Made by a program: the position numbers and the translations under genes. This document shows positions 4,867 to 5,903 of a DNA stretch of 5,903 nucleotides, piece by piece (the first letter of the stretch is position 1; each line of letters starts with the position of its first letter). The stretch spans positions 1 through 5,903 of the forward strand of contig QILJ01000374.1 in the NCBI GenBank assembly GCA_003233295.1, written 5' to 3'. Below the pieces are notes generated by a model. It saw only the letters and a list, made by a program, of their open reading frames with translations. It made no database searches and was not told the origin of the DNA. This DNA comes from Ignavibacteria bacterium. GTDB taxonomy: Bacteria; Bacteroidota; Ignavibacteria; Ignavibacteriales; Melioribacteraceae.

Positions 4867-5469
4867 TTATCGCAGCAATTTCGTTCCTGTTTTCTTGAAG
4901 AAGAGATTTTCGATGTCATTATAATCGGCAACAAGAGTATCTGCCGCGTTGGCTGCAGTAACACCCGGACTTGTAGGCACTCCGAAGGTAAGAGCACCCG
5001 AACCGGCTTTGATCAGGAAGTAATCAGCATGCCCGTGATAGCAGCCTTCGAATTTGATAAATTTGTTCCGATTAGTAAATCCGCGGGCAACACGAACAGC
5101 GCTCATCGTTGCTTCTGTTCCGCTATTTACCATTCTGATTTTTTCAACTGATGGAACAAGCTCAGTTATAATTTTTGCCATTTTAATTTCAAGTTCAGTC
5201 GGCGCTCCAAAACTTGTTCCCTTTTCAAGATTAGCTGTAAGGGCATTTAAAATAAACTCAGGGTTATGCCCGAAAAGATGAGGTCCCCAACTCCCGATAT
5301 ATTCTATATATTCATTTCCATCCACATCATAAATTCGAGAACCTTTCCCGCGCTCAATAAATAACGGGGTACCGCCAACAGATTTAAAAGCGCGTACAGG
5401 GGAATTCACACCTCCGGGAATATATTTTTTAGCTTCTTCAAAAAACTTTTCACTTTTAGAATAATTCAT
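4867..5469 (-). CDS. hemL: Glutamate-1-semialdehyde 2,1-aminomutase, N-terminal part (frameshifted gene)
   Basis: This is the 5' half of hemL. Residues 1-187 follow the family: [13 protein letters not shown] (17-29), [18 protein letters not shown] (46-63), [17 protein letters not shown] (84-94), the PLP phosphate-binding [16 protein letters not shown] (115-130), [11 protein letters not shown] (139-149) and GVPTSPGV (163-170). After YNDIE (187) the frame drifts into 13 unrelated residues and stops at 4867-4869. The start ATG is supported by AAAAGGA 7 bases upstream, overlapping the hemB stop codon, so hemB and hemL are translationally coupled in one operon. If the frameshift is real, this half lacks the catalytic lysine and would be inactive, blocking 5-aminolevulinate synthesis by the C5 route. 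If it is a base-calling error, the gene is intact. Confidence 0.92.
   Translation of the reverse strand: MNYSKSEKFFEEAKKYIPGGVNSPVRAFKSVGGTPLFIERGKGSRIYDVDGNEYIEYIGSWGPHLFGHNPEFILNALTANLEKGTSFGAPTELEIKMAKIITELVPSVEKIRMVNSGTEATMSAVRVARGFTNRNKFIKFEGCYHGHADYFLIKAGSGALTFGVPTSPGVTAANAADTLVADYNDIENLFFKKTGTKLLR
4897..4915 (-). other. hemL: Frameshift site inside hemL
   Basis: The upstream frame is convincing through YNDIE. The downstream frame is open only from 4915 (a stop lies at 4916-4918) and convincing from the Gln codon at 4895-4897. One missing base in this interval joins them. If the four-base run at 4907-4910 were five long, the text would read [19 protein letters not shown], a natural HemL sequence giving 427 residues. 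Confidence 0.85.
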
Positions 5470-5476
5470 ATTGCTG

Positions 5477-5483
5477 TCCTTTT
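5477..5483 (-). promoter_or_regulatory. hemL ribosome binding site overlapping the hemB stop
   Basis: AAAAGGA on the minus strand shares its first two bases with the TAA stop of hemB (5482-5484) and leaves 7 bases to the hemL ATG. The overlap implies coupled translation of the two enzymes. Confidence 0.75.
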
Positions 5484-5903
5484 AATCGTTTAGTAATTTT
5501 GCAACATCTTTAGCAAAATAAGTTAAAATCATATCGGCACCGGCTCGCTTAATTCCCAGCAAAGATTCAAGTATTACTCGCTGCTCATCAATCCAATCAA
5601 GCTTGCCAGCAGCTTTGATCATTGAATATTCTCCACTCACTTGATAAGCAGCCAAAGGCGTATTGAACTCATCTTTTATCCTGCGGATAATATCCATATA
5701 AGGACCGGCAGGTTTAACCATAATGATATCAGCGCCTTCTAATATATCTGACTCGGCTTCTCTTATCGCTTCATCGCTGTTTGCTTCATCCATTTGATGT
5801 GAGCGTCTATCACCAAACGAAGGAGCCGAATCAGCTGCATCTCGGAATGGACCGTAATAACCGGAAGAATATTTTACTGCATAGCTCATTATCGGGATTT
5901 TAC
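5482..5903 (-). CDS. hemB: Porphobilinogen synthase (delta-aminolevulinic acid dehydratase), N-terminus outside the window
   Basis: The enzyme condenses two 5-aminolevulinate molecules to porphobilinogen in cytoplasmic tetrapyrrole synthesis, using the product of HemL. Only the last 139 or so codons of a usual ~325 are present. The frame continues past the Met at 5889 to the window edge (codons for KIPI), so that Met is internal. Recognisable blocks are [28 protein letters not shown], the active-site segment [16 protein letters not shown] containing the Schiff-base lysine, [15 protein letters not shown] and [18 protein letters not shown]. The second active-site lysine and the metal-binding region lie in the missing part. 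The gene ends 12 bases before hemL on the same strand and shares an operon with it; earlier hem genes may lie further upstream. Confidence 0.96.
   Translation of the reverse strand, partial: KIPIMSYAVKYSSGYYGPFRDAADSAPSFGDRRSHQMDEANSDEAIREAESDILEGADIIMVKPAGPYMDIIRRIKDEFNTPLAAYQVSGEYSMIKAAGKLDWIDEQRVILESLLGIKRAGADMILTYFAKDVAKLLND

Noticed and set aside
4895..4915. Programmed -1 frameshift in hemL
   Set aside because: The bases around the junction (CTC TTC TTC AAG AAA) do not form an X XXY YYZ slippery heptamer, no stimulatory stem is evident, and HemL is not known to need frameshifting.
5054..5281. Plus-strand open frame of 75 codons opposite hemL
   Set aside because: It lies opposite the most conserved part of hemL and shows no sign of independent coding.

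Overview
The window is AT-rich (roughly mid-30s % GC by eye) and carries genes on both strands, mostly minus. The protein families (DUF2147, PD40/TolB-like lipoprotein, Qnr-like pentapeptide protein, hemB-hemL), the weak Shine-Dalgarno use in several genes and possible TAnnTTTG promoter elements point to the Bacteroidota/Ignavibacteriota/Chlorobiota group. An Ignavibacteria-like bacterium is my best guess, by inference only. Both window ends cut a gene.

Right end (4187-5903, minus strand): the C-terminal part of hemB (porphobilinogen synthase) is followed 12 bases later by hemL (glutamate-1-semialdehyde aminomutase). These are consecutive steps of C5-pathway tetrapyrrole synthesis, and the hemL ribosome site overlaps the hemB stop. 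hemL is split by one frameshift near 4897-4915. Rejoined it would encode 427 residues with the catalytic lysine at position 265, so a sequencing or assembly error is as likely as true inactivation.

Middle (3162-4186): a secreted DUF2147 protein (minus) and a small secreted protein of unknown function (plus) are divergent, with TAnnTTTG-like motifs facing each way in the shared 150-bp gap. The plus-strand gene looks truncated or frameshifted: a protein-like tail continues in another frame to 4146, just before a 12-bp hairpin that separates it from the convergent hemL.

Gene-free stretch (2734-3161): this holds the most unusual structure in the window. About 228 bp (2898-3125) are packed with short perfect hairpins arranged as two head-to-head inverted arms around a 5-base centre. 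The inner 51 bases of each arm align without gaps. Hairpin lengths, purine triloops and linkers are conserved, while seven stem pairs differ by compensatory changes on both sides. The unit therefore appears to be maintained as a structure, in RNA or single-stranded DNA. I do not recognise it as a named element.

Left part (1-2733, minus strand): a six-bladed PD40 beta-propeller lipoprotein, then a Qnr/MfpA-like pentapeptide-repeat protein, then 24 bases later an APC-family amino-acid permease truncated by the window edge. The last two probably share a transcript.
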